DNA of 64,000 nucleotides from Ruegeria arenilitoris (GTDB taxonomy: Bacteria > Pseudomonadota > Alphaproteobacteria > Rhodobacterales > Rhodobacteraceae): contig NZ_WPZQ01000004.1 of assembly GCF_013030265.1 (NCBI RefSeq), positions 124,001-188,000 on the forward strand, written 5' to 3'. Below are positions 24,136-33,637 of this stretch, in pieces. The notes under the pieces were generated by a model. That model made no database searches. It saw nothing but the letters and a program-made list of their open reading frames with translations, and was not told the origin of the DNA. Position numbers and translations under genes: made by a program. Each line of letters starts with the position of its first letter. The first letter of the stretch is position 1.

Positions 24136-25032
24136 TTGCAAGATAACCCTGCCAAGCATCTATCCTTCCTGCAAAACGGTTTGGTTCTTGGTTTTTTGGC
24201 TGCGTTCCTGTGGGGCACTCACAGCGTCATCGTTCGCTACCTGACCAGCGATTTGGGTGGAATGCAGATCGCAACGACCCGGCTGTTCATCGCCGCACTT
24301 GCAATCTACTGCATGTTGCGTGCGATGGGGGCATCAGTTTCGATCCGGTTTGGGGATTGGAATTTTCGTCTGGCTGTGTTGTCGACGGTGGTGAATTACA
24401 TTCTGTTCCACATCGGATTGGAGCATACCGGTGCCGCCAACGCGATGGTGCTGGAAAATACAGCGCCTTTCTTCGTTCTGGTATTTCTCTATTTCTTTGC
24501 GGACACACCAGTTGGCAGGACGGATGTGTTGGCGACTGCGCTGGCCATAATCGGGGTGTTTCTGACCGTATTTCGCGATTTTCAGGGAGGGGGAGAGCCC
24601 TTATTGGGCGACCTTATGGAGATCGGTGCGGGATTGAGCTGGGCCGTGTTCCTGATTTCCAGCAGCCGGGCCATGAGAGCCTCTGAATCCACTCCTGAAC
24701 GTTTGAATTTCCTGTTTGGGATATTCATCTGTTCAGGCGTTATTCTGTTGCCGCTTTCACTGTTTGGATTTCAGATGCCAACAGCAAACGATATTGTTTT
24801 TCTGGTGCTTCTTGGCGTGTTACCGACGGCGCTGGCGTATTACCTTTGGTACGAAGCGGCAGCGCGGGTATCGACCCTGACCGCAACTTTGATGTTCGCC
24901 GCTTCGGTGGTGTTCACCTTCATCAATTCAGCACTGTTTCTGGGGGCATCCATCACGCCAATGGCTGCAATAGGTGCTGTGTTGATCGTTTTGGCCATAT
25001 TCCTCACGACCAAATCCAAAGAGAAAAACTAG
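24136..25032 (+). CDS. DMT-superfamily (EamA) transporter
   Basis: A 298-residue protein with ten predicted membrane helices in two EamA repeats. The first begins GLVLGFLAAFLWGTHSVIVRY, and the second begins GDLMEIGAGLSWAVFLIS. The start is a TTG at 24136, because no ATG occurs before the first helix. Substrates of such exporters vary (amino acids, metabolites), and none is indicated here. It follows the zinc-finger gene by 19 bp and may be co-transcribed. Confidence 0.82.
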   Translation: MQDNPAKHLSFLQNGLVLGFLAAFLWGTHSVIVRYLTSDLGGMQIATTRLFIAALAIYCMLRAMGASVSIRFGDWNFRLAVLSTVVNYILFHIGLEHTGAANAMVLENTAPFFVLVFLYFFADTPVGRTDVLATALAIIGVFLTVFRDFQGGGEPLLGDLMEIGAGLSWAVFLISSSRAMRASESTPERLNFLFGIFICSGVILLPLSLFGFQMPTANDIVFLVLLGVLPTALAYYLWYEAAARVSTLTATLMFAASVVFTFINSALFLGASITPMAAIGAVLIVLAIFLTTKSKEKN

Positions 25033-25038
25033 AGAATC

Positions 25039-25275
25039 TTAGCGAGATTGCCGACGCCATCGCCGGTACAGGTTGATGTCCATGGCTGCCACCATGATGC
25101 CCAATGGGATCATCCAGAAACCCAAAATGGGGAGAAATCCGAACACACCGCCGATCATCAACAGAATACCCACAACGATCCGCCATCCCCTAGGCACGGT
25201 TCGGCGAATTCGGTTTAGGGCAGGGCGCAGGCGCGACTTCAATGCGGCCCAACGCCCTGTGGATTGGGTGTTCAC
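25039..25275 (-). CDS. Small two-helix membrane protein
   Basis: A 78-residue protein with a basic N-terminus and a hydrophobic core (GWRIVVGILLMIGGVFGFLP...GFWMIPLGIMVAAMD) that likely forms a helical hairpin. The core resembles the small PGPGW-type membrane proteins of alphaproteobacteria. The start overlaps the pepF stop by 4 bp, so it is translationally coupled to that gene. No function is known. Confidence 0.75.
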   Translation of the reverse strand: MNTQSTGRWAALKSRLRPALNRIRRTVPRGWRIVVGILLMIGGVFGFLPILGFWMIPLGIMVAAMDINLYRRWRRQSR

Positions 25276-27092
25276 CCCTCCATCGCCTCAAGCTCATCAA
25301 TGAAGCCAGAGATCATGGACAGGCCCTTATCCCAGAACTTGGGATCACTGGCATCAAGGCCAAACGGAGCAAGCAGTTCCTTGTGGTGCTTTGATCCACC
25401 GGCGCGCAGCATTTCGAAATACTTGTCCTCGAACCCTTCAGAGCCGCTTGCGTAGACCGAGTAGAGCGCGTTCACCAAGCCGTCGCCAAACGCATACGCA
25501 TAGACGTAGAAGGGCGAGTGGACGAAGTGTGGGATATAGGCCCAGAAAGTCTCATACCCATCCATGAATTCGAACGCGGGCCCAAGGCTTTCGGCCTGAA
25601 CGCTCATCCACAATGCGTTGATGTCGTCTGGCGTCAGTTCGCCTTCCCGACGCGCCGCGTGCAGCTTGCATTCGAAATCGTAGAAAGCGATCTGGCGGAC
25701 AACCGTGTTGATCATATCTTCGACTTTGCCTGCCAACAGCACTTTGCGCTGTTCCGGGGTTTCAGCCTGATCCAGCATTTTGCGGAAAGTCAGCATTTCG
25801 CCGAACACAGATGCTGTTTCAGCCAGCGTCAGCGGCGTCGATGACAGCATCTCTCCCTGATCAGCGGCCAGAACCTGATGAACACCGTGGCCCAGTTCAT
25901 GCGCCAGCGTCATCACGTCGCGAGGTTTGCCCAGGTAGTTGAGCATCACATAGGGGTGCACCTCGGTGACCGTTGGATGCGCAAATGCGCCCGGTGCCTT
26001 GCCCGGTTTTACAGCAGCGTCGATCCAGCCTTTCGAAAAGAACGGCGCTGCGATTTCGCCCATGCGCGGGTCGAACGCATTATAGGCGTCCATCACGGTT
26101 TTCTCGGCTTCGTCCCAGCCCACGATGCGGGTGTCTTCCATCGGAAGCGGCGCGTTGCGATCCCAGACCTGCATGACGTCCAGACCAAGCCACTTACGCT
26201 TCAGTTCGTAGTAGCGATGGCTGAGCTTTGGGTAGGCGGCAACGACGGCCTCGCGCAGGGCTTCGACCACCTCGGGTTCGACATCGTTAGACAAGTGACG
26301 ACCGGTCTGCGCGGTTGGCATATTGCGCCAGCGGTCGACGATTTCCTTTTCCTTAGCCTGCGTGTTGTGGACACGGGCAAAGGTCTTGATGTTGTCCTGA
26401 AACACGCTGGCCAGCTCGCGAGAGGCGGCCTCACGTTTGGCGCGGTCCTGCTCGGTCAGCAGGTTCAGGGTGCCTTCGATATTCAGCTCTTCGCCATCCA
26501 CTGTGAAAGTCAGGCCAGCGATGGTCTCGTCAAACAGGCGTTCCCATGCGTCGCCAACAACGCCGAGGTCGTGCAGGAATTTCTCAAGCTCATCCGAGAG
26601 CTGGTAGGGCTTCATCGCGCGGATGCGGCGGAAGACAGGCTCATAGCGTGCGAGGTCTGAATTTGCTTCGAAATTGGCCTTCAGAACGTCATCGTCGATG
26701 CGGTTGATCTCGAGCGTGAAGAACACCAGCGGAGTGGTGAAGATCGTGATCTTTTCCTGCATGTCCGACAGGAATTTGGCACGTTCGGCATCCGTGGTCA
26801 GCTGGTAATAGCGCAGACCAGCAAACGACATGATGCGGCCGGCGATGGAATTGATTTTCTCATTGCGCTGAACGCAGGTCAGCAGACCTTCGGCATCCAG
26901 ATCGGCCAGCTTGCCCTCGTAATCTGCGGCAAACGATGCGCATTCCTGTTCCAGCCAATCCAGATCGCGAGACAGTTCGGGCGCGTCTTCCGATGCATAG
27001 AGATCTGTCAGGTCCCATTCCGGCAGGTTGCCAAGATTGTCGGCGCCCCCGGCGGCATTTGCGTCACGGACGGGAAAGGGAAGGTCGCGCAT
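25272..27092 (-). CDS. pepF: M3-family oligoendopeptidase F
   Basis: A 606-residue cytoplasmic zinc metallopeptidase. The active-site motif HELGHGVHQ (about residue 389) is followed by the third ligand in LAETASVFGEM. The N-terminal half is the alpha-helical thimet-oligopeptidase-type domain. It degrades short peptides. Length is normal for PepF/M3B. A small membrane protein is translated from the same message, downstream. Confidence 0.93.
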   Translation of the reverse strand: MRDLPFPVRDANAAGGADNLGNLPEWDLTDLYASEDAPELSRDLDWLEQECASFAADYEGKLADLDAEGLLTCVQRNEKINSIAGRIMSFAGLRYYQLTTDAERAKFLSDMQEKITIFTTPLVFFTLEINRIDDDVLKANFEANSDLARYEPVFRRIRAMKPYQLSDELEKFLHDLGVVGDAWERLFDETIAGLTFTVDGEELNIEGTLNLLTEQDRAKREAASRELASVFQDNIKTFARVHNTQAKEKEIVDRWRNMPTAQTGRHLSNDVEPEVVEALREAVVAAYPKLSHRYYELKRKWLGLDVMQVWDRNAPLPMEDTRIVGWDEAEKTVMDAYNAFDPRMGEIAAPFFSKGWIDAAVKPGKAPGAFAHPTVTEVHPYVMLNYLGKPRDVMTLAHELGHGVHQVLAADQGEMLSSTPLTLAETASVFGEMLTFRKMLDQAETPEQRKVLLAGKVEDMINTVVRQIAFYDFECKLHAARREGELTPDDINALWMSVQAESLGPAFEFMDGYETFWAYIPHFVHSPFYVYAYAFGDGLVNALYSVYASGSEGFEDKYFEMLRAGGSKHHKELLAPFGLDASDPKFWDKGLSMISGFIDELEAMEG

Positions 27093-27184
27093 GGATCACC
27101 TCGAAAAATTGCTTTGGGCAACATCTAGGCACAGGACGCAAGGATCACAAGCGGCCTGTCGATTTGTGCTGACTTGTAGCCGGG

Positions 27185-28162
27185 TTAGCGTGCCGCCGCC
27201 CCCTCAGGCTGACTTTCAGTCTGGCTGGAGAGGAAATGAGACGCCAACTCCTCAAAGACCGGGCCGCGCACCTCGGGGGCTTCCATCATGACTTCATGCT
27301 CGCCATTTGGAATTTCGATCAACCGTCCGAGAGGCCAGTTTGCCATGCGCGCACGGATCGCTTTTCGATCCACGATCTGTTCGTGACTGCCCAGATAGGT
27401 CAGGCAAGACATGTTGGGGGCAGGTTGGGCCATCAGATAGGCGCATTCATCCAATGCCTCACGCAACCAGATGGTAGATGGAGCACCAAGGGCCAACTCA
27501 GGATGTGCGGCCAGCTGATCCTGCATCATTTTGTACATCTCCGGATCGCGGGTCAGTACGTTGCCTTCGAAAGGCTGTGAAACGACATAGCTTTCCAAAG
27601 AAGTCGTCGGTGGCGTTCGCTCACCCAATCCAAAACGTGGCCCCCAATAGGCGGTCAGCCGACTGAGCGGCCTCATGATGGGGGTAAAAAAGATACCCCA
27701 CATGGGGCCAGTAAAGGCGCAAGCCGAGAAGCAATCGTTTTCGAGAATCGCGCGCATCCCGATGGCGCCCCCCATAGAGTGTCCGATGACATACCATGGC
27801 TTTGGCAAATCCAGATTGCGTGCCAAACCCAAAACAGCCTGAACGTCTTTCTGATAGTCGGGGAAATGTTCAACGTGGCCGATACGATGATCGTGCAAAA
27901 GTCGGTCAGCAAGACCCTGACCGCGCCAGTCTATCGACAGAAATGCAAATCCCCGACCAGTGAACTCACCAGCCGCGTTGCCATATTTCTCGACATATTC
28001 CGTACGGCCCGGGAACATCATCACCGTGCCTTGGACTTCACCCTGGGGCACCCAATGGCCCACACGGATGCGCTTTCCGTCCGATGTCGTCAGCCAATGG
28101 GCTTTGCCACCGGCAGGACCGCCGGCCACATCTTCAAAAAAGGGGGCCGGCGACGTTTCCAT
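27185..28162 (-). CDS. Alpha/beta hydrolase, lysophospholipase-like
   Basis: A 325-residue hydrolase of the serine aminopeptidase S33/PldB-like group. The nucleophile elbow is VIGHSMGGAIG (about residue 125). The conserved NGEHEVMME near the C-terminus supplies the catalytic His, and the acid residue is likely in the SHEQIVD segment. Its ATG overlaps the stop of the SCP2 gene by one codon position (ATGA), so the two are coupled. The true substrate, a lipid or another ester, is not known. Confidence 0.85.
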   Translation of the reverse strand: METSPAPFFEDVAGGPAGGKAHWLTTSDGKRIRVGHWVPQGEVQGTVMMFPGRTEYVEKYGNAAGEFTGRGFAFLSIDWRGQGLADRLLHDHRIGHVEHFPDYQKDVQAVLGLARNLDLPKPWYVIGHSMGGAIGMRAILENDCFSACAFTGPMWGIFFTPIMRPLSRLTAYWGPRFGLGERTPPTTSLESYVVSQPFEGNVLTRDPEMYKMMQDQLAAHPELALGAPSTIWLREALDECAYLMAQPAPNMSCLTYLGSHEQIVDRKAIRARMANWPLGRLIEIPNGEHEVMMEAPEVRGPVFEELASHFLSSQTESQPEGAAAR

Positions 28163-28452
28163 CAGGCCAGCACCGAGGCGAGTTTCATGGCGATTCCCAT
28201 GTCTCCGTCAACGCTCAGCTTGCCGGACATGAACGCACCAGTCGGGTTCAGGTCACCGCTGAGGATTTGTTCGAATGTATCTGCGTCCGCGCTCAGGGTT
28301 ACGTCTGCTTCTTCGTCGCTCACGCGGGCGCCGTTCGCATCCAGAACGATAGCGCCCAGATCCGCGATGGCGAATTTGGCAGATGCGTCGAAATCACCGC
28401 CTGCCAGTTTTTCGTTCAGCGCGGCTGCCGCCTTTTCAAGAATCTCGCTCAT
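28162..28452 (-). CDS. SCP2 sterol-binding domain protein
   Basis: A 96-residue SCP2-fold protein. The start at 28452 (MSEILEKAAAALNEKL) has AGGAAG upstream; the open frame extends further, into the divergent TPR gene, and is not coding there. Motifs include GAIVLDANGARV, the acidic DVTLSADADTFEQIL and GKLSVDGDMGIAMKL. SCP2 domains bind lipids or acyl-CoAs. The link with a lysophospholipase-like hydrolase fits lipid metabolism. Confidence 0.88.
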   Translation of the reverse strand: MSEILEKAAAALNEKLAGGDFDASAKFAIADLGAIVLDANGARVSDEEADVTLSADADTFEQILSGDLNPTGAFMSGKLSVDGDMGIAMKLASVLA

Positions 28453-28521
28453 GGTCTTCCTCATTTTGTTTGTGCGCCGTGAATGGACATCCCCGGTCGC
28501 AACGCTACACTGAACATTGTT

Positions 28522-29091
28522 ATGAGCATTGCAATCTCCAATCTCAAAGGTACCGTTGCGGCACTTGCCGTCATAGTCACGTTTTCCACCAGTTGTTTCG
28601 CGCAACAGGCGGATTCGCGGGACGAGACTGCGCTGTTGGAACAACTCTCACAAGCCACGCCCGAACAGGCTATCAGCATTGACCGGCAGTTACAGGCCCT
28701 ATGGTCGCAATCCGGTTCCGCATCGGCGGATCTGTTACTGGAAAGAGGGCGTGAGGCGCTGAATGATGGGGATATAGACGCCGCGCTTGACCATCTGACC
28801 GCGCTTACCGATCACGCCCCTGAGTTTGCCGAAGGTTGGCATGTTAGGGCATCAGCATTCTTTGGTTTGGAGCGGTTCGGCATGGCCGTTGCTGATCTTG
28901 AGTACGCTCTGACGCTAAACCCCAATAATTACGAAGCTATCTATGGCCTCGGTTTGATTTTCGAAGTGATCGGCCAGCCTGAAGAGGCGTACGAAGCCTA
29001 TTCGCGAGCATTGTCTATACATCCTCATCACGAAGAAGTAACCAATGCCGTGAATCGGCTGAAGCCTCAGATCGAAGGCAAAGCACTCTAA
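28522..29091 (+). CDS. Secreted TPR-repeat protein
   Basis: A 189-residue protein with a signal peptide (AALAVIVTFSTSCFA, cleaved before QQAD) and at least two tetratricopeptide repeats (AEGWHVRASAFFGLERFGMA; NYEAIYGLGLIFEVIGQPEE). A start 39 bp upstream is also possible, but 28522 gives the tidy signal peptide. It is presumably periplasmic and mediates protein contacts. It precedes the helicase gene by 22 bp. Confidence 0.8.
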   Translation: MSIAISNLKGTVAALAVIVTFSTSCFAQQADSRDETALLEQLSQATPEQAISIDRQLQALWSQSGSASADLLLERGREALNDGDIDAALDHLTALTDHAPEFAEGWHVRASAFFGLERFGMAVADLEYALTLNPNNYEAIYGLGLIFEVIGQPEEAYEAYSRALSIHPHHEEVTNAVNRLKPQIEGKAL

Positions 29092-29113
29092 AGGTCCGGG
29101 GCAGGGGGCAAAG

Positions 29114-31939
29114 GTGAACGGGTCATCCCGAATCGTGGCCGTTCTCGGCCCGACAAACACAGGTAAAACCCATTACGCGATTGAGCGGATGCTGGGGCAC
29201 CGAACAGGTGTGATCGGCCTACCGCTGCGTCTTTTGGCGCGCGAGGTGTATGACAAGATTGTTGCCATCCGAGGGCCGTCTGTCGTCGCTTTGGTTACGG
29301 GTGAAGAGCGGATCGTTCCACCTCGCACCCAATATTGGGTGTGTACCGTCGAAGCAATGCCCGAGGGTATGGGCGCTGATTTCGTAGCTATCGACGAAAT
29401 CCAGCTATGTACCGATCCTGAACGCGGCCATGTCTTTACTGACCGCCTGTTGCGTGCACGCGGCACAAACGAGACGCTGTTTTTGGGGTCTGACACGATG
29501 CGCGGCCCAATCGCGGCACTGGTGCCTGAGGCACAGTTTGTTCGCCGCGAACGCATGTCTCAGTTGGTTTATGCTGGTTCAAAAAAGATCAGCCGAATGC
29601 CGCCGCGCAGCGCGATTGTCGGTTTCTCTGTTGAAAATGTATATGCCATCGCTGAATTACTGCGTCGCCAAAAGGGTGGGGCAGCAGTCGTTATGGGGGC
29701 ACTAAGCCCGCGGACCCGGAACGCACAGGTTGATCTCTATCAGAATGGCGAGGTCGACTATCTTGTTGCCACCGATGCCATCGGGATGGGTCTTAACCTC
29801 GATGTGAATCATGTGGCGTTCTCGTCCTTAACCAAGTTCGACGGACGACGGATGCGTCCGCTTGCCCCGAATGAGTTGGCACAGATCGCCGGTCGGGCAG
29901 GGCGCGGCATGTCTGATGGTACCTTTGGCGTGACGGGCGAGGCACCCCCGCTGGACGAAGGTGTTGCACAGGCCATCATGGACAGCCGGTTCACGCCGAT
30001 GAAAAAGCTGAACTGGCGGAATGCCGCTTTACGATTTGGTTCGATCGATGCGTTGATCGACTCGCTTGAGATCAGTCCGAATGATGAACATTTGATCAAG
30101 GCGAGGCCCGCTGATGATCTGAATGCGCTTAAATCGCTATCGCAGATAACCGAGGTCGCTGCGCGTGCCAGCGATGGCCCATCGATCCGTTTGCTGTGGG
30201 ATGTGTGCCGAATCCCCGATTTTCGCGGCATCAGCCATGCCGAACACGCCGGTTTGCTCGAGGTTATCTATGGGTACCTGCACGAACGTGGCTCGATTCC
30301 CGATGATTTCATGGCGCGGCAAATCCGCCGAATCGACAGAACCGACGGAGATATCGATGCTTTGTCTAAAAGGTTGGCATATATTCGCACCTGGACATAT
30401 GTTGCGCAACGAAATGGTTGGGTGCGTGACGAATCTCATTGGCGTGATGAAACGCGCACTGTAGAAGACAGGCTGTCAGACGCTCTTCACGAACGTTTGA
30501 CTCAAAGATTTGTGGACCGGCGCACGTCCGTTTTGTTGCGCCGGCTCAAACAGAAGGAGGCCCTTTTGGCCGAAGTAAATGACAAGGGTGAAGTGACCGT
30601 CGAAGGTGAATTCGTCGGTCGTCTGGAAGGGTTCCGGTTTAGTCCGGACAAAAGCGCGCAAGGAACCGAGGCGAAAGCGCTCAAATCGGCATCTCTGCAA
30701 GCACTCGCGCCGCAATTCCATCTGCGTGCCGATCGCTTCTACAATGCACCCGATACCGAAATTGATTTCACTGATCAGGGCGGCCTGATGTGGGGCGAAT
30801 ACGCAGTCGGGAAACTGGTTGCTGGTGCCGAACCGCTCAAGCCCGTGGTTGAAGTATTTGTGGATGAGGCTGCAGGCCCGGAAGTTGAACAGAAGGTTCA
30901 GCGGCGCCTGCAACATTTCATCGATCGCAAGATCGCAGCGCTTTTCGAGCCGCTGTTGAACCTGTCGCGAGATGAGGAGCTGAGCGGTCTGGCCAAGGGA
31001 TTTGCGTTCCGGATGGTCGAGGCGCTGGGCGTGCTGCCGCGTGCAGGTGTCGCGCAAGAGGTCAAAGATCTGGATCAGGATGCCCGCGGTGCGCTGCGCA
31101 AGCATGGCATTCGGTTTGGACAATTCACGATCTTCATGCCGCTACTGCTGAAACCCGCTCCGACGCGCCTGCGTTTGGTACTGTGGGCGCTGGCTGGCGG
31201 TTTGCAGGAGTTCCCCGAAGCACCTCCTCCTGGTCTGGTCACAGTGCCGGTCGCCAAAGGCGCACCCGAGGGTTATGACACAATGTGCGGCTACCGCGAT
31301 GCGGGAGATCGTTCGATCCGTATCGACATGCTGGAACGCCTGGCAGACATGCTGCGCGCCGAAGACAGCCGGGGTGGGTTCGAAGCCAAGCCCGACATGC
31401 TGTCCATCACCGGTATGACTTTGGAGCAGTTCGCTGACCTGATGCAGGGGCTTGGCTATAAGGCCGAACGGGGCGAGCGTGAGAAGGCCAGAGCGGTACC
31501 GGCTGAAGTGGCTGCGGCACCTGAACCCGCTGCGGAAGCAGCTGCGGAGCAATCCGTAGCCGCGGAAACACCGGCAGCTGAATCCGTGAGCGATGAAGTC
31601 GTTTCACCCGCTGAAGCACCAGCGGAGACTACCGAAAGCGCCGAAGCGCCAGCTGAGGCTCCCGCATCCGATGAGCCTGAGGTCGAAGTGTTCTACACCT
31701 TTACCTGGGGCCGTCAGCGTCAGGCCAATCGTGGTCCGCGCCGCGAACAGCGGCAGGGGCAGGGCAAAGGCAAACCGCGCGGCAAACCTCAGGAAGGGCG
31801 TGGTAAACCGCAGGGCAAGAAGGGTGGCAAGCCTCAAGGCGCCAAGACTTTCTCGTCGCGGCCTCCCAAAAAGGAAAAGGCTATCGACCCTGACAACCCC
31901 TTCGCCGCGGCGCTTATGGGTTTGAAAGAAGGAAACTAA
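29114..31939 (+). CDS. SUV3-like superfamily 2 RNA helicase
   Basis: A 941-residue protein starting at GTG. The Walker A motif is GPTNTGKT (about residues 12-19), the DExx motif reads AIDEIQL, and the helicase C part contains ATDAIGMGLNLDVNH and QIAGRAGRG. This set is typical of the mitochondrial-degradosome Suv3 group and its alphaproteobacterial relatives. After about residue 790 the chain becomes Ala/Glu-rich and then Arg/Gly/Lys/Gln-rich, likely disordered and RNA-binding. It is coupled to the S4-domain gene (6 bp gap). Confidence 0.9.
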   Translation: MNGSSRIVAVLGPTNTGKTHYAIERMLGHRTGVIGLPLRLLAREVYDKIVAIRGPSVVALVTGEERIVPPRTQYWVCTVEAMPEGMGADFVAIDEIQLCTDPERGHVFTDRLLRARGTNETLFLGSDTMRGPIAALVPEAQFVRRERMSQLVYAGSKKISRMPPRSAIVGFSVENVYAIAELLRRQKGGAAVVMGALSPRTRNAQVDLYQNGEVDYLVATDAIGMGLNLDVNHVAFSSLTKFDGRRMRPLAPNELAQIAGRAGRGMSDGTFGVTGEAPPLDEGVAQAIMDSRFTPMKKLNWRNAALRFGSIDALIDSLEISPNDEHLIKARPADDLNALKSLSQITEVAARASDGPSIRLLWDVCRIPDFRGISHAEHAGLLEVIYGYLHERGSIPDDFMARQIRRIDRTDGDIDALSKRLAYIRTWTYVAQRNGWVRDESHWRDETRTVEDRLSDALHERLTQRFVDRRTSVLLRRLKQKEALLAEVNDKGEVTVEGEFVGRLEGFRFSPDKSAQGTEAKALKSASLQALAPQFHLRADRFYNAPDTEIDFTDQGGLMWGEYAVGKLVAGAEPLKPVVEVFVDEAAGPEVEQKVQRRLQHFIDRKIAALFEPLLNLSRDEELSGLAKGFAFRMVEALGVLPRAGVAQEVKDLDQDARGALRKHGIRFGQFTIFMPLLLKPAPTRLRLVLWALAGGLQEFPEAPPPGLVTVPVAKGAPEGYDTMCGYRDAGDRSIRIDMLERLADMLRAEDSRGGFEAKPDMLSITGMTLEQFADLMQGLGYKAERGEREKARAVPAEVAAAPEPAAEAAAEQSVAAETPAAESVSDEVVSPAEAPAETTESAEAPAEAPASDEPEVEVFYTFTWGRQRQANRGPRREQRQGQGKGKPRGKPQEGRGKPQGKKGGKPQGAKTFSSRPPKKEKAIDPDNPFAAALMGLKEGN

Positions 31940-31945
31940 CCTACT

Positions 31946-32317
31946 ATGGCCGAAGCACAGGCCAAGCTGCGAATTGACAAATGGTTGTGGCAGGCGCGGT
32001 TCTTCAAGACCCGCAGCCTGGCTGCCAAACAGGTAAGCGGCGGTCATGTGCGTGTAAACGGAAACCGGGTGCTGAAGCCAGCTCAGGCTGTGGCGCCCGG
32101 CGACGTTCTGACCTTTCCGCAAGGGCGCATCGTCCGGGTCGTGCGCGTCGAAAAACTAGGGGAACGACGAGGTCCAGCGCCCGAAGCGCAAACGTTGTAC
32201 TTCGATATGACGGAAAAGAAGGACACGCCGCCCAAGAATCCGGGGTTTGAGGGAAAAGGTCGTCCAACCAAGAAAGATCGGCGGGCACTTGATCTTTCTC
32301 GCACCCAGGAAGGCTGA
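31946..32317 (+). CDS. hslR: S4-domain RNA-binding protein, heat-shock protein 15 type
   Basis: A 123-residue protein with an N-terminal S4 domain (RIDKWLWQARFFKTRSLA, then VSGGHVRVNGNRV) and a basic tail. This is the HslR/Hsp15 pattern; in E. coli Hsp15 rescues stalled 50S subunits carrying nascent chains. Its co-transcription with an RNA helicase suggests RNA quality control. The C-terminal tail is longer and more basic than in E. coli. Confidence 0.87.
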   Translation: MAEAQAKLRIDKWLWQARFFKTRSLAAKQVSGGHVRVNGNRVLKPAQAVAPGDVLTFPQGRIVRVVRVEKLGERRGPAPEAQTLYFDMTEKKDTPPKNPGFEGKGRPTKKDRRALDLSRTQEG

Positions 32318-32381
32318 TCCTATCTTGAAGACAGGGTCAGACTGGATTAGCTAAACGCCAAACCGCAAACTGGAAATAACC

Positions 32382-32720
32382 ATGACTTATGTTGTCACCG
32401 AAAACTGCATCGCCTGCAAATACACCGACTGCGTCGAAGTTTGCCCGGTGGACTGTTTCTACGAAGGTGAAAACACACTGGTCATTCATCCCGATGAATG
32501 CATTGATTGCGGAGTATGCGAACCGGAATGCCCGGCAGATGCGATCCGTCCCGATACCGAGCCTGGGATGGAAACGTGGGTCGAGTTCAACCGCAAATTC
32601 GCTGAACAGTGGCCTGTCATCGTTACCAAAAAGGATCCTCTGCCAGAAGCTGAGGAACGTGATGGCGAAGAAGGTAAGATGGAGAAGTACTTCTCCGAAG
32701 CGCCGGGCGAGGGCGGCTGA
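32382..32720 (+). CDS. fdxA: Ferredoxin FdxA (7Fe type)
   Basis: A 112-residue ferredoxin. The first cluster ligands are in [19 protein letters not shown], where one of the four usual spacings is altered as in 3Fe-4S sites; the second set is [12 protein letters not shown]. The C-terminal extension ([16 protein letters not shown]) is standard for the FdxA family. It is a soluble cytoplasmic electron carrier with an unknown partner here. It follows hslR by 64 bp. Confidence 0.93.
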   Translation: MTYVVTENCIACKYTDCVEVCPVDCFYEGENTLVIHPDECIDCGVCEPECPADAIRPDTEPGMETWVEFNRKFAEQWPVIVTKKDPLPEAEERDGEEGKMEKYFSEAPGEGG

Positions 32721-33001
32721 GCGATTCGCCAGGTCAAATTGACCTAAATCTGGCACGATTGTGCTGTAACTCGTTGGAAACGTGGCGATTGTCTAAAATT
32801 GCCTGTGCGTAACCTTTCGGGTGTCGCTTTTTTGTGATATACTTAACTCTTACATGATGACCGAGATGGGATGCGCTCCGTAAGTATGCTCGCTTTGGGG
32901 TTCTAAATTTTTGACAATATAGCCGCCTGACGGGGCCTGACCGGTCCCGCTTGTGGTTTTTTGTCGCCTCTGTCCCGCTCTTCAACCAAGGATACACGTG
33001 A
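32721..33001. other. 281-bp region upstream of carD
   Basis: No gene is visible. Just after the fdxA stop lies the perfect inverted repeat AGGTCAA-A-TTGACCT (32731-32745), flanked by GCC/TGGC, which could be an operator or an mRNA end. Further right, TTGACA at 32911-32916 looks like a -35 element, without a clear -10 at standard distance. The long AT-rich leader before carD is consistent with a strongly regulated gene. Confidence 0.35.
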
Positions 33002-33514
33002 ATGACAAAGTCGAAAAAGCTTGAGTTCCGCCCGAACGACTATGTTGTCTACCCCGCACATGGCGTGGGTCAGATCATCTCGATCGAAGAACAAGAAGTT
33101 GCGGGATTCTCGCTTGAGCTATTCGTCATCTCTTTTGAGAAAGACAAGATGACGTTGCGCGTGCCGACCAACAAGGTGACCGAATCCGGCCTTCGCTCGC
33201 TGAGCTCACCGGATGTGATCAGCCAGGCGATGAAAACGCTCAAGGGTAAGGCCAAGGTCAAACGCGCAATGTGGTCGCGTCGTGCTCAGGAATATGAGCA
33301 GAAGATCAACTCGGGCGATCTGATCTCGATTGCCGAAGTGGTCCGTGATCTGCACCGCACCGATGACCAGCGCGAACAGAGCTATTCCGAGCGTCAATTG
33401 TACGAAGCCGCTTTGGAGCGTCTGACGCGTGAAGTGGCTGCCGTTTCCGGCGCTGACGAAATCTCTGCTGCCAAGCAGGTCGACGAAGTACTGATGTCGC
33501 GCGCTGCCGCCTGA
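33002..33514 (+). CDS. carD: CarD-family transcriptional regulator
   Basis: A 170-residue CarD/CdnL protein. The RNA-polymerase-binding N-terminus reads FRPNDYVVYPAHGVGQI, and the C-terminal helical domain contains KVKRAMWSRRAQEYEQKI with the exposed Trp that stabilises open complexes. AAGGA precedes the ATG. CarD activates rRNA and other promoters by binding the RNA polymerase beta subunit. A strong terminator follows. Confidence 0.95.
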   Translation: MTKSKKLEFRPNDYVVYPAHGVGQIISIEEQEVAGFSLELFVISFEKDKMTLRVPTNKVTESGLRSLSSPDVISQAMKTLKGKAKVKRAMWSRRAQEYEQKINSGDLISIAEVVRDLHRTDDQREQSYSERQLYEAALERLTREVAAVSGADEISAAKQVDEVLMSRAAA

Positions 33515-33534
33515 TATCGCTGCACTTTAGTTTG

Positions 33535-33565
33535 AGGCCGCTCCAGTTTTGGGGCGGCCTTTTTT
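33535..33565 (+). terminator. Rho-independent terminator after carD
   Basis: AGGCCGC (33535-33541) pairs with GCGGCCT (33554-33560), and a six-T run follows. It lies 21 bp past the carD stop. Confidence 0.9.
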
Positions 33566-33637
33566 GTACCGTGTCGCTTGGTCTGAAAACGGTTTTTCGT
33601 TATTTTCCAGAAAGGTGAAGCCGAAATCGGGTTTTGG

